DNA of 64,000 nucleotides from Aaosphaeria pasadenensis (taxonomy: Eukaryota; Ascomycota; Dothideomycetes; Pleosporales). The stretch spans positions 248,001 through 312,000 of the forward strand of contig JAKLMB010000033.1 in assembly GCA_022813625.1 (NCBI GenBank), given 5' to 3'. The notes beneath the pieces are model-generated. The model made no database searches, had not been told where the DNA came from, and saw only the letters and a list, made by a program, of their open reading frames with translations. This document shows, piece after piece, positions 12,787-24,699 of this stretch. Each line of letters opens with the position of its first letter. Within the stretch, counting starts at the first letter, position 1. Both the position numbers and the translations under genes were made by a program.

Positions 12787-13794
12787 TCAGTCCTCCCAGT
12801 AATAACTCCAAATCTCCATCCCCATCATCTCATCACTATACCCCTTCGCCCTTGCGCCCTCCCCAGCAGCACCCGCACACACAATCAGCGGCATGAAGTG
12901 GTCCGCGCCACCACGCGGATGCATCGTATAGCTCCCCTCCCAGTCCCTCCAGCCCTCGAACTTCCTCCCCCTCGCCTCCTCGTCGACCTCGAACACCGCG
13001 TCGTGGATGCTCGCGCCCCACACGGTCGACAGGTCCCTGAACCGTCGCGAGGACGTCGTGTGCGAGTTGAACATCAGCGACAGGTTGTGCATGCTCGCGA
13101 ACCCGGACCCCAGGATCGCGACGCCCTTTTCGCGGAGTTCGTACAGCGCTTTGCCCAGCGCGAAGTGCTGCGCCGGATCCTCGGACTCGAGCACGCTGAG
13201 TTGGATGAGGGGCACGGAGGCCGACGGGTCGATGAGTTTCATGGGGACGAAGACGCCGTGGTCCCAGCCGCGTTCGGCGTCGAGTTCGGCGGGGATGTTG
13301 TGCGCGCGGAGGACGGACTGGATTTCGGATGCGAGGGTCGGGGAGCCAGGGGCAGGGTGCGTGTATTTGTAGGTTTCGGGCGGGAAGCCACCGTAGTCGT
13401 AGTAGAGTTGCGGGTTCGGGGATGAGGTGATGAGGACGGAGGGGGTGGGGGACGACCAGTGGGCTGTTACGACGATGATGGCGCGGGGGGCCGAGGGGGT
13501 GTTGAGTTTGAGGATCTGGGGGACGCGCTTGCTGAGGGAGGTGATGATGGCGTGTTGGGAGGGGTGGTTGAGGAGGGGCATGGGGCCGCCGCCGTGGGAG
13601 AGCGATATCACGGGCGCGAGGCGTGGTGTTGTGTTTGGGGTGGACATTGTGTTCTGGTGGTATAGGTGGTGAGGTGGGAAGTTGATGAAGGGGTCGTAGG
13701 GTGTGCGAGTGGTTGCGGCGAGGCGGAGGGTGCTGGATACTGAGAGGAGTAGTGTGGTAGGTATTGTGAGGAGTGATTTTCTTGCCAGTCTCAT
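12787..13794 (-). CDS. LigB-family extradiol ring-cleavage dioxygenase (DODA-like)
   Basis: 335 aa in one exon. It belongs to the LigB / 4,5-DOPA extradiol dioxygenase family, metal-dependent enzymes that open catechol rings between or next to the hydroxyls. Visible family motifs are SLSHGGGPMPL at about residue 64 (first metal histidine), VVTAHWSSPTP at about 108, the ERGWDHGVFVPMKLID block near 170 and HPRGGADHFMPLIV near 292, which carries the last conserved histidine. Residues 1-27 form a hydrophobic, positively started leader that could be a signal or mitochondrial sequence; a second ATG at 13647 (MSTPNTTPRLAP) gives a 286-aa protein of the size usual for the cytosolic family, so the true start is open. 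Substrate unknown: DOPA, protocatechuate-like or lignin-derived catechols are all possible. No pathway genes are adjacent. Confidence 0.9.
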   Translation of the reverse strand: MRLARKSLLTIPTTLLLSVSSTLRLAATTRTPYDPFINFPPHHLYHQNTMSTPNTTPRLAPVISLSHGGGPMPLLNHPSQHAIITSLSKRVPQILKLNTPSAPRAIIVVTAHWSSPTPSVLITSSPNPQLYYDYGGFPPETYKYTHPAPGSPTLASEIQSVLRAHNIPAELDAERGWDHGVFVPMKLIDPSASVPLIQLSVLESEDPAQHFALGKALYELREKGVAILGSGFASMHNLSLMFNSHTTSSRRFRDLSTVWGASIHDAVFEVDEEARGRKFEGWRDWEGSYTMHPRGGADHFMPLIVCAGAAGEGARAKGYSDEMMGMEIWSYYWED

Positions 13795-14925
13795 GGTACG
13801 AAACGGCAGTGACGGTTACTATCACGATGAGATGATGGGCGGGGATGAGGTTGGGTTTTGTTGTCCGCAGCAGTCATCGTGGGCGATTACAAAGTGGAAA
13901 TCAGGGGGGCGTCAATTGGATTCATAGCTCGCTAGGGTGATGCTGGCAGATTCGAATGTTGATTTGTGATATCCGGTGCTCAATTGCTCGTTCTCGTGCG
14001 GACGGTGATGGGTTGATGTTGTTTTTTGTTTGTGTTTAGTAAGGAAATGTTATACATCATTGCGGAATTGTTTCCGTCAGCCTCATACCTTGCCTGTTCT
14101 GGCTAGTGGGATCGTTAGAGTTGGGAGAGAATGGTCGGAGGCGCGGATGCTGACCTCTTCCGATGCCGAACCGAATAACGGCGGCGAGATATCTTTGTAC
14201 GAGTAAGATGCGTGTCCGTTTTGAATGGCAGTCCGACGGTGTTGTCTGAATCATACATCTCGGTGTTTTTTCGTTTACTCCTATCTCTTAAGGCCAAGAT
14301 GATTGAACAGCCCACTCTAACTACAATTAGCCCTATCTACCATGGATGTAATGCGCAGTGTCTAGGAACTTGGAAACTTACGTTCACCGTTATCGACATG
14401 ACCACGAACATGGACAGACCTGCCCGCTAGTCTATGAGATGGTGTTCTCACAGGGTGCGGATTCTTAGCATCCATGTGAAGTGATTTACGAAGACAGAAT
14501 GAGACAAGATTGTGAACGTAGATGAGAGTGTAGTTTTGATTTGACTTTCCATTTGCTATGGTAATTTTGAGGATCCTGGCTGTCCAGTGCGTTCAGTAGG
14601 CCTCTCGTTGCGGGGAAATGGGAAGGGTTTTGTTGAAGTTCGATGTTCATTTTCGTAGTCATCATTTCATGGTCGTTCATATCGCCATCCAGTGTCAGAG
14701 CCCGAAACCTTGACAGAATATGATTCTTTTCCTCCTAGACCACTCCACCTCAGCAGACATAAGAAAAGAGAAAGAAAAGAGTGATGAAACGCCCGGGTAT
14801 AGGACAGAAGGGTGCATCCCAAGCGAAAGAACCGGTGGTAAGAACGGGGAACGAAGACGTCGATTTCGACGTTTGCGAGCGATATTCATTCGATTCTTTT
14901 CTTCGCTTGAGCGACGGAAAGCTGA
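13795..14925. other. Spacer, nothing recognised
   Basis: Upstream region of the dioxygenase (-) and downstream region of the AT-hook gene (-). Only short frames without family resemblance were seen. Confidence 0.5.
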
Positions 14926-15776
14926 CTACTGGTTGTAGTCATCGCCGCCGAAGATGGATGCTGTGAGGTGGGTTAGTATGATGAAGAGTGACATTGAGAG
15001 GGGGAACATACCAGGCTTGGGCTCCAACTTGATCATGTCTTCGGTGTCTGCATGACGAATTAGCACGAGAATGAATGAATAGAGGAATCGTGGTACATGT
15101 TATCACGAAGACATACCTGACTGGATCTCAGTGTTGGCGTCGGCCTTCTCTTTGGGGCCTGTGGCGGATTAGCACGACGAGAAACACAGTGGAAAGAGAA
15201 GGCATATAATCATACCAGCTTCAGCTTCAACCTTGGCCTTTTTGGGACGACCAGGCCTGCGCTTCGGGACATCGCCAGCATCTCTGGCAGCGGCTTTCGC
15301 TTTGCCCTTGCCCTTGTTGACCAGTCCAGCGGCGGCTTCGTTGTCGCCGTCCTCGGCGTCGTTGGCATCCTCGTTCTCGGGGAAGGCGTTCTTGCGCTTG
15401 CGACCGCCGTTGGCCTTGACCGGAGTGGAGGGGCCATCTATGCCGGCAGCAGAAATAGCGCCACTCATGAAGACGCCGAAGCTGGGGTGAGCGGCAATGA
15501 CCCGCTGCTTGATCGGGGGGAACATCTTCCGCAGAGAATTGACCGTGTTGCCGGTCAATTCGGCCATGAGATCATAGTTGATCTGGCAAGTAGAGAGAAA
15601 TTAGCTGATGCCGCTACAGAAGGGAGAGAGAGAAGGGGAGAGTGACTTACCTTTCCGGGCGCCGTCATGGCCACGAAGGCCGCGGCGAGTAGCTTCGTCT
15701 CGCGGAGACTGAAGCCGACGATCGCGTCGGAGATTGCAGCGCCCTCGGTGGTGGAACCAGATGCCTTGGGAGCCAT
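14926..15776 (-). CDS. Small AT-hook DNA-binding protein
   Basis: Five exons on the minus strand, 15651-15776, 15216-15582, 15117-15158, 15012-15047 and 14926-14960. All junctions follow GT-AG and keep phase; the product is 201 aa. Residues about 20-75 form a helical domain with the pattern FSLRETKLLAAAF ... NSLRKMFPPIKQ, a Myb/SANT-like fold common in small nuclear proteins of moulds. A basic segment (GGRKRK) and an acidic stretch follow, then a canonical AT-hook core, KRRPGRPKK, that inserts into the minor groove of AT-rich DNA. The tail is short and acidic and ends FGGDDYNQ. Three of the exons are only 35-42 nt long, which automatic gene callers easily miss. A role in chromatin structure or transcription is inferred from the domains; no specific target is known. 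Confidence 0.85.
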
Positions 15777-18590
15777 CTGGAGGATATTCTTGGTGTTGGT
15801 TCTGCAGTGGACAGTTAGAATTGCTCTTTTGGAGATTCTGGTTCGGAGGTGAGTGTGGATTGTTTTGGGGAAGGAGAAGAGAATCGAGAGGGAGAAGAAG
15901 GACAGAATTTAAAGGGAACGAGGTCGAAATTGTCAGTGCGAAGGTAAGTGAGAGGTGAAGTGAAGGTGAAGGCGAGCGTGCTCTTGAGCTGTCAATCGTG
16001 AAGGTGAGAATGGGAGTGAGGCATTGAGAGTAAGAGCTCAACAGTGATCAAGGAAAAGGCAGAAATATTGTGGAATTTAGTATTTTGTTTTCATCTTCAT
16101 CGATGGTGATCTGGTATATTCTAATTGTCTTCTGTGGATACATAATCTTCTATTTTGACGATAATTTTGAAAAAGTTATGGTGACGGTGACGTCGCGAAG
16201 GAGAGTGAACTTTTGTCATGACGCGCTTACACGTCGACACGTGACAAACTCCAACCCCACTGACATGTTCATGAGCTCTCTGACAAAGAACACTTGATCG
16301 AATTGTAATAATCTTCACACATAGAGCAATGTTGCGCCACTGCAGCGCATACGTTAATATTTTGCTTACGAAATTTACAGCCTAGCTGACTGGGAATTGT
16401 CATAGTCGGAGAGCGTTAACCGCGGCGACGAAAACCGCGCAAGCGCGGGACACTCGGCAACGGCAGAAGGGATTGATTGCTTGAAAGCACAATCCCATCC
16501 AAGCAATGGCTTACATGTGAATTAATTGCCAATTCTATAGTGGGGAAGTAATGCGCACAGCAAACAAATCAGGTGCAATGGCAGATGGAGCTTCACTGCG
16601 CTTTACAGAAAGGGATGCAGCCGGAAGCAGAAGCAGTGGTCCGAATCACATCACAGTGCAGGCAAGGGCAATAGCATTGACGCAACGCGGAACCGCGTCC
16701 CAGATGGGATCGGCGCCGGACGACTGAGCCGGGACCGACGCTGTGGGTGAATGGACTGCCTGGGCAGGGATGTGGAGAGACAAGGGAGAGTCGAGACGCG
16801 GGAGAGAGAGAATTGAAGATAGCAGTTGTAGGTCACCGCCGATCCACGTCGATCATTTGGAGTAGAGGCGTCGGAGTAGCGATCGGAGGTAACCTTTGGA
16901 GATAGGCGTGCAGAGGTACCATACGGGCGACGTACGAGTTGCGTTTATCTTGTCAGTTGGAACGTACGAGGACAAGGAGAATTACCTCGTCCCGGTGCTC
17001 GACGGGAGACTGGACGTTGAAGACTGGGGCCTAATGGTGGCCCAGGGGTAAACCAGTCGCGCTGATCCCAAGCCTAGCTGAAATCTAAGAATTGCTCAAT
17101 CTGGATTTGGATCATGTGATAGGTCAATGGAGGCAGAATAGCAGACATCTCCGCCTGTAGGTTTCTGTGGTGCAGCTGGTAATGGCTTGACCCAGGTACG
17201 CCAAGGTACCAGACCGATCAGTTGCGTCTATGGACAGGCTGCACGCCTGGCCTGGATATGAGCAGCGTCTCGTTACCCCTGCACTGATGTTGAATGGTTC
17301 GCATTCGGGGCGGCGGGAATGGGTAGATTCGATTGAACGGGATGGTTGATTGAAGGATTGAGAGAAGGGAAAGCCAAAGACACGCAATGAGAGCGGACGA
17401 GACCCCGGAGAGAGCGATCTCCCGAGGTGGGCGGCAGTCTGGATGTGGGGGAAGAATGGTACGATTCATGGGCTCGTACAACAGCACCACTACTACCATC
17501 ATGGTGCATTGACTACGGAGGTTTGAGATATGGAGGCAATACTCCGTATACTGGATGGAAAGAAGTACGTAGTAAACGGTTGATGATGATGACAGTCGGC
17601 GAGCTGGAGCTGAAGAGTGAGTTGATGGTGGCGGAGGATTATAATGTGCCTGTCATTCTCGTACCACTTTGGATTGAAGAAGTTCGGGCTGTGGAGGAGA
17701 GGGAGGACGTCAGATTGGTACGGAGGATAGTTCCTTTTCTTTCCCTGTTGCGAAAAGGGACGGTACGGGTAGTAGCATAAATAATGGTACGAGTATGACT
17801 ATGGGCGGGCGAACATACGGAGAGTTTCTGGAGATTTGGGGGGAAGAGCAGAGGCTAAAGGTCGAGGGTCTGGAGGGTTCGAATGGACTCATTGGAGGGT
17901 TGCAGGTGGCGTGGCGTGGCGTGGCGTAGCAGTAGAATTAGGCATTAGGCGATGGCGACTGTGCTTTGCAATCATTGGTCTGAATTTTGATGGAATCGTC
18001 AGGGGAAGGGCGATGACTGAGAGCCATTTTATGGATCAATGAATTGAATTGAATTAAATGAGATGAGATGGATAGGAGATGAAGATGAGGGTGAATTGCG
18101 TTTGAGGAATTGGAGGTTGGAGGTTGAGATTCCGTTGGAGGTCAAGGTTTCGTATCTTTCCCTTGTACGGAGCTAGTCTCGAATGGGATTAGCGTGCAAC
18201 CGGATCTGCAACCGGCCCGCTTTGCACAGGAAAAGAGAGACGAAGGATTCAAACACACAATCATATTATGATAATCATAATCATAATCATATCAACGGTC
18301 ATATTCATATTCGTGGTCATAAGAAGACAGATAGATGGACACGAGGGAATCTGGTAGAAGCAGAGAATCTAGGATAGAAGAGGAGAGGAACGATACCAAC
18401 ATCACCGTCAACCCTTTACTTGGTACCGGATACCGCGTTATAGGGTAACTCCATGGTACAGACAAAGCTGAGGTTACTCCGTACCTTAGTCGTAGTCGTC
18501 TTCTCAATGTATTGCATTGCCTCGATGGCCTGACAATGACCGACAATCGTACATAGACAAGCTCGACAAGCATCTCCCGCATCCGCGTCT

Positions 18591-18672
18591 GCGCCTACGC
18601 CTACGCCTACGCCTACGCCAGTGCCTGTGCCAATGCCTGTGCCAATGCCTACACCTACGCCAATGTCTACGT
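18591..18672. repeat. Degenerate hexamer array (GCCTAC/GCCTGT type)
   Basis: About 12 imperfect six-base units drifting between GCCTAC, GCCTGT and GCCAAT. Non-coding position, upstream of OMP decarboxylase. Confidence 0.75.
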
Positions 18673-18971
18673 CTAACATCGGCGTCTACTGTCTAGTCTC
18701 TTCGAGTAGTTCCTCTCTAGTTAGTGACTGTCTAGTTACTGTCTAGTTACTCTTTACCGTCTACGTCTACGTCTGCATTTCTGAGTCTAACCGTCTAGTT
18801 TACCTTTCTACCATCCTCGTCTCATTGGTTGGATCTGGTCAATTCTTTTTTTTTCTCGCTCCTAGTTACCTCGTACCTCGTAGCTTCGTATTTCCCTTCC
18901 CTTTCCCATGTAGATATTTTGTACACACTACGTAGACAACTACATACACTCACTCTGTGACTCTCTTCTTA

Positions 18972-19026
18972 GCCTGTGCCTGTGCCTGTGCCTGTGTCTG
19001 TGCCTGTGCTTGTGCCTGCGTTTGCG
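18972..19026. repeat. Degenerate hexamer array (GCCTGT type)
   Basis: About nine imperfect copies of GCCTGT. It resembles the array 300 bases to the left in unit length and sequence, so both may come from one ancestral repeat. Confidence 0.75.
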
Positions 19027-19440
19027 TCTCATCTCAATTCTTGTAATTTCTTATTCTTAATCCCTCCCCATCCTCATCCTCATCTCATCCTATCCTTTGC
19101 TACTTCTACCTCTTCACGACCCACCTCCCCCACGCTCCCCATTGATATTCTACCGCTTCTCCACCTGCTTCTTTTTCTACCAACTCATCACCTCCTTCCT
19201 CTCTCCTACACTCTCCTCTCTTCTTTCTTTCCCTCCTCGAAGTAACACTTCTCTCTTCTCATCACTTTTCCATACAGTCAGTCAACTTCGGCCGCCGGAC
19301 GCACACCGGCCGGACTTGTATCCCTCCCCACCTCAAATCCTACTCTACGCTGAGCCCATATTCAAAACCTGTCGAGATCCTCTTCTCCTCCTCTCCCTCC
19401 TCAATCTTCAATCTTCAATCTTCACAATCAAACCCCCACC

Positions 19441-20886
19441 ATGGCGACTCAGAACCACCCCACCCGGACTCTTTCCTATCGAGAGCGCGCCTCCATCCCC
19501 ACCACCGGCCCCCTCGCTTCCTACCTCCTCCAACTCATCTCCATCAAGAAGACCAATCTCTCCCTCTCCGCCGACGTAGAGACCTCTGCAGAACTCATTG
19601 CCCTGGCCGAGGAGGTCGGCGACTCAATCTGCATCCTCAAGACCCATTGCGACATTGTCACCGACTGGACCGACCGCACCGCAAAGGCATTGCGAGACAT
19701 TGCTAAGCGGAAGTGGTTCGTTATTTTCGAGGATCGAAAATTCGCAGACATTGGAGGTATGTCGATCCCTGCCCTGTGCTGTCGTCCTTTGCTGTCCCTT
19801 TCCCCTCCCTCGCTCGCCTCGCTCGCCTCGCCTGCCTCTGTCCCTCCCTTTCTCAGCCGCAACCGCCGCCCCAGCGTTGTTACGCGGGCCTGCATCTAGA
19901 CCCCCGGCACTGGTCACGCCCACCTCTCATCTGCCTCCACCTTCAACCCTCATCCTCGCAAGCTTCTTTTTTCTCTATACTACTCGTACCCCTCGACCCA
20001 CGCGGCACACCCCCGACTGACCATTCCAGGCACCGTCCAGAAACAATACACATCAGGCCACTACCGCATCGCCAATTGGGCCGAGATCACCAACGCACAC
20101 ATCCTACCGGGCCCCGCCATCGTCACCGCCCTCCACCAAGCTGCCGACCAGACCATCGCAAAGTACAACACCTCGGTCAACACAGAAATCTCCGCCGAGC
20201 CCCGCCCAAAGACCGGCGACGATGACGACGAAGATGATGAGGACGAGTTCGACTCCACTGCCATCGACAGCACCGCCGTCGAGTCCCCCTTGGAGGTGGA
20301 GGGTGCAGACGAGCGCAGGCTAAGCATAAAGGCAATGGACCGCAAACACAGCGTCGTCAGCATCAGCACCACCATCTCCACACGCACCGAATCCATCTCT
20401 CCCCGCCCCGAGCCAGACTTCCACCCCAACGATGCCTTCGCAATCGACACACCCACGCAACTCTCCCGCCTCGGCGAGGTCCCCTTCCTGCGCAGTCTGC
20501 TGCTGCTGGCGGAGATGAGCTCCGAGGGACATCTTCTCACTCCAGAGTACTCGCAGCAGTGCGTCGACATCGCGCGACAGAACCGCGCCTTCGTCATGGG
20601 CTTCATCGCGCAGCGAAGTCTGAACAAGGAACCCGAGGACAACTTCCTCACCATGACTCCCGGGTGCCAGCTGCCCCCGCCGGGTCACGTCGAGGGCGAG
20701 AAGCTGGGCGACGGACTGGGCCAGCAGTACAATACGCCGAGGAAGCTAATCTTCGAGCAAGGCTGCGACATCATCATCGTAGGTCGCGGTATCATGAAGG
20801 CCAAGGACCGAAAGGCCGAAGCCGAGCGATACAGGGTCGAGGCCTGGAAGGCTTACGAGGAGAGGATCGCGGCGAAGAAGGGGTGA
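19441..20886 (+). CDS. pyrG: Orotidine-5'-phosphate decarboxylase
   Basis: Catalyses the last step of de novo UMP synthesis, decarboxylating OMP in the cytosol. Two exons, 19441-19756 and 20030-20886, flank an unusually long 273-nt intron (GTATGT donor, CTGACC branch, TTCCAG acceptor); product 390 aa. The active-site block FEDRKFADIG, with its conserved Asp-Lys-Asp charge network, ends exon 1. The upstream LKTHCDIV strand and the C-terminal phosphate-binding GCDIIIVGRGI strand are also present. As in other filamentous ascomycetes, and unlike yeast Ura3, the barrel is interrupted: after the IAKYNTS region there is an insertion of roughly 90-100 residues, strongly acidic (DDDDEDDEDE) and then Ser/Thr-rich, before the barrel resumes near FLRSLLLLAEMSSEGHL. 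The start is ACCATGG, a strong context. The symbol pyrG follows Aspergillus usage; pyr4 and URA3 are equivalents. Confidence 0.97.
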
Positions 20887-22177
20887 TCTGACTTCGAGTA
20901 GAGCGTCACTTTCTTACAACCTTATCCACGACTCGTCTAGGCCGCGATCGTCTGTGTCGAGTTTGGGGGTCTTTGATTTTTTTTTGGCTATGGTTGGACG
21001 GATTTCGGGGCAGGAATAATGCATAGCTACGGCATGATACAGGCGTTACAAGATGCGCATTCTTTGCTTCGGTGCGCAGGCGTTGGCAGCATGTATGCAT
21101 GGACGGGAGGACAAGAATCGGGATGACGAAGATCAAGCTACGAGCTATCATTACCGGCTTGCCAGGAATACGGGCAAGACTGGGGATGGTACGCAAGTGA
21201 AGGGATACATGAGGGACTTGGCCCTTTTCCACATATTATCGGGCTCGGAGGCTGGAATTTACGTGAAGAGGCAATCAACATTGGTGTTGTTGTTGTTGTA
21301 GTAATAGTAGTAGCATCGCATCGCATCGCATCATATGGATATGGTAAATGACCTTTGTATTACCAAGCAAGTAACGACTTTTGTACTGAATGAATGAAGA
21401 ATTGTATATCCAGAATCTAATTAATTGAATTCAACTCATTTCAGTCAAGTCCAGTCCAGTCCAGCGTCGTCCAATCTAGTCCAAAGGAATTGATACATCT
21501 AGCCAAAGCAATATGAACACCAAAGAAAGAGTCACCAAGCCATCGATTCTCCCTTCTCGCTCCTCTTGCTCTCTCCCTATGAAAGTAAAAACGACGACAT
21601 TGCTGTATGCATATAATAGCATCATGCCATGCCTTCCACCAACAATGGCTTTTTTACATCCTCGATGTGAGGAAACTCTGCATCCGTCACGCAATGACCC
21701 CCTATCTCCTCCCCATCAGACATAGATCTATACGTCTCGACACGCCCCCCCGCGCGCGATAGATGACTCGTATGATGGGAGGGGGGGAGAGGAGAAGGTA
21801 GCTTGTGCATGGAAGGGGGGGGGTTAAGTGATGGGAGAAGGGAGATACGCATGCATATATACATACATACATGTCAGAAACAGAAAGAGCGAAAGGAAGA
21901 AAGAAGCAAGTGACAGACCCGATGCGGCACAATGAAAGAAGGGGTACTTTAGGGACTGTGTCTGTGTCTATGCGTGGTATGTATGTCTTATATTGATATG
22001 TAGATCTGGACAGCGTTTGTAACTGCCATTACTAAGAGTTTCTTTTTAACTCTTTACTTTTCGTTCTTGATTTCATCTTCTAGAGGTTGCAATTCACACA
22101 TTCACCCCTCTATGCTGAGCCAGATCCCTCTCCCTAGAACTTCCTTCATCCATCAGAATTCTCGACGTCCACGTTCT
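20887..22177. other. Spacer between convergent genes
   Basis: 3' flanks of OMP decarboxylase (+) and of the ferroxidase (-). It contains a GTT/GTA-rich stretch near 21285, about four copies of GCATC at 21313-21332 and a CCAGT-like run near 21445. No gene recognised. Confidence 0.55.
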
Positions 22178-24178
22178 TCAATCCTCGCCCTCCCCCTTCA
22201 TAGGCTGCACACCATACCACCCAATGACCGCCATGCCCAGCACCGCCGCGAGCGCGCTGAACCCCAGCGCCACCCACCCCCTCGCCGTGAACCCCTCCGG
22301 CAGCTTCCCGGGGCTCTGGTTCTCGCCTCTCAGGTCGAACACGTCGCGCGTGTTGCCCGCGGCGTTACCTCGCGTCGGGACGTTGGCCGCCTTACACGCC
22401 GCGAGGTGGTCGTCCGGGACGCCGCCGAGGGAGGACAGCTGCGACTGGATGGCCAGCGGGGCCTCGATGAAGGTCGCCGTCAGGCCGGACACGACGTGCC
22501 ATTCGATGTGGCAGTGGAAGAGCCAGACGCCCGGGTTGTCGGAGCGGAACCGCAGCACGAGGTTGCCGTTCGGGTTGAGGAGGACAGTGTCGCGGCGCAT
22601 TGGGGTCGACGGGAACGAGTCGGATGGCGGTGGCGAGGCGGTCGGGATGTAGAAGCCTGCGTCGTCGGAGGAGCGGTGGACGACTTGGAAGTTGTGGCCG
22701 TGGAGGTGGAAGGGGTGTCTTTTTTTGGGGGACGGGTTAGAGAATGTGGGATCGAGGGGAGGCAAAGGGGGGGAGTGTATGGACTCACTTTCCGTCGTCG
22801 TCGTTGTTGAGGATGATTTCGACGACTTGGTTTGCCTCGAGGACGAAGGCGTTGGTGTTGGTGCCGTAGACGATGGGGTTGGTTGCGTTGGCCCCGGTCG
22901 ACAGGACGGTGTAGAGCGTGGGCACCTTGGGGTGGACGTATGTTCTGTCGTTGAAGAAAGCGCTAGATATGGTCAGAATATATAAGTCAAGTCTGGTAAA
23001 GGGTCGCCTACTAGTTCAGTCCATCGTTCAGGACGTCCATCTTCAGATCGAGGCGGACGCTGTGGTCGACCTTGTCGAAGATGGGCTGTTTGTCCTGGGG
23101 CACGAGCGTGAAGTCGTCGAAGGGTTCGAATTCGGCGACTTCCTGTGCAGCGGGCTTCTCCTTGGAGTCATCGTACACAAGCCATCCTGTCACGTTGGGG
23201 TTGAGACCGTCAGGTATCACGTCGAAGAGCTCCTACGCCATGTCAGTGACCTGGACAAAATACAGAAACGATCACGACAACTCACCTCGTCCATGCTTCC
23301 AACGAATGCATAGTTCCTGTCCGTCTCGGTCTTCGTTGTGAGCAAAACGCTGTATCTCTGCGCGGCAGTGAGATACAACATGTCGGCGTCCTGAGGCTCG
23401 GTATAAACACCATCGACCTCGACGACCCGCATGGTATGGTCTTCGAACCAGACATACTGGCCTGCGAAAGCGCCCATGTTGATCATCCGGACGAGGTACG
23501 TCTTGCCTGGCTCGATCTTGACTTTGAGATCACGTGTCTCATTCACCAGCGAAGAATCCGGGACGGGCTCCGCGCCGGACGGGTTGGCGATGTTGAGAAA
23601 CTCGCGCTGGATCAACGGCACCATGAGCTCATGGTACCAGTCGGAGAAGGAGAGTACGATTTCCTCGTCGTACAGGTCCTTGTGGGGAGAATCCGGGTCG
23701 TGGACGATCAAGGGTCCACGAAGACCGTCAGGGTACTGTCCCCTGGTGTGGGAGTGGTACCAGTATGTTCCGGGTTGGTCGATCTGATATCACATTATTA
23801 GCTGCGTACTATTCAAGAGGTTGAGATTCGTACGGTGAAGTCGTAGGTGAACTTCTGACCTGGCGGAATGTCACATTGCGTCACGCTGGCCGGGCCGTCC
23901 ATGTGCGTTGTGCCATTCTGGTACAAGCCATGGAAATGCAGACTCGTGCTCTCGTTCCCCAGCGAGTTCTGCACGTTGATGACGACTCGGTCTCCCTTTG
24001 TGACCGAGATGGTGGGAATTGGCCATTGTCCATTGATGCCGATGACAGGACGAGTTGCTAGGCCGTCGGGGTTGGCATACACCCAGCCGATGTCGAAATC
24101 ATAGGTCCTCACGGCAGCCTGCGCGAGGGATGCAAGGATGCATGGAGTCAAGAGGACTCGGAGGATAGACATTGTCAT
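22178..24178 (-). CDS. fet3: FET3-type multicopper ferroxidase of the reductive iron uptake system
   Basis: Oxidises Fe(II) to Fe(III) at the plasma membrane and hands it to the partner permease. Five exons: 23834-24178, 23286-23783, 23012-23232, 22789-22962 and 22178-22718, all GT-AG and in phase; 592 aa. A signal peptide covers about residues 1-21 (SILRVLLTPCILASLAQA; a second ATG two codons in is equally good). The copper ligands are visible in order: LHFHGLYQNG, YWYHSHTRGQ, then HPFHLHGHNFQ and the C-terminal WLFHCHIEWH that holds the type-1/type-3 sites. The C-terminus has one membrane segment (WVALGFSALAAVLGMAVIGWYGV) followed by a short cytoplasmic tail, as in Fet3 and unlike secreted laccases. 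The divergent neighbour is its FTR1 permease, which supports the ferroxidase reading over laccase. Confidence 0.95.
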
Positions 24179-24699
24179 GTTGACAGGACCTGGCGCTCAG
24201 TCATACATTTGTATGTATGAAATGGGCTGAACGGTCTGTACTTGAAAGTGCAGCACGCACACACTTCCATCCACGTGCAACGAGGGGGATGTGGGATAAC
24301 TATTACTGTGTAAAGAGAGAGAATGAGACGACAAGCTACCCTGGTCCGAAAATTCGATCAGATTAGGATCGCAGCCTCCGGTGTGACGGCTCGCGCGGTT
24401 GGACTGCACCTCGACTCGGCCCTCTAGCTGTACTGGTACTAATCAATCCCAAAAATTGTCTTTTCGGAGAGAAGAGAGGGAGATGCGTCACTGGGGCTCC
24501 GCACCCCTGCCGTGCTTTCTTCGGTTATTCATGTATGCGCGGACACCAAGAGGCAGAATTTTCGCTGGTTTCTTTCTAAAAGACTCTTAAAAGACGGAAC
24601 ATGAAACATATCGAAAGGTATCGGTACAGAGGGGACAAGATCGGTGCACCGTAAGTTGCTGCCAGTCATAACGACCACGCCCAAGTCGATTTAGAGCAT

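Larger units (their letters stand above)
15777..19440. other. 3.7 kb spacer between divergent AT-hook and OMP decarboxylase genes
   Basis: No gene recognised. The right third, from about 18840, is C/T-rich and probably contains promoter and 5' leader of the OMP decarboxylase gene. Several degenerate tandem repeats lie here: a GTGGC run at about 17906-17926 and two hexamer arrays listed separately. Short frames such as 18976-19245 arise from those arrays. Confidence 0.5.

Noticed and set aside
12836..13825. 329-codon minus frame and several + frames over the dioxygenase gene
   Set aside because: Arg/Pro/His-rich shadow translations; the true frame carries all LigB motifs.
22067..23801. Plus-strand frames across the ferroxidase gene
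   Set aside because: Antisense shadows; copper-ligand motifs and in-phase introns are on the minus strand.
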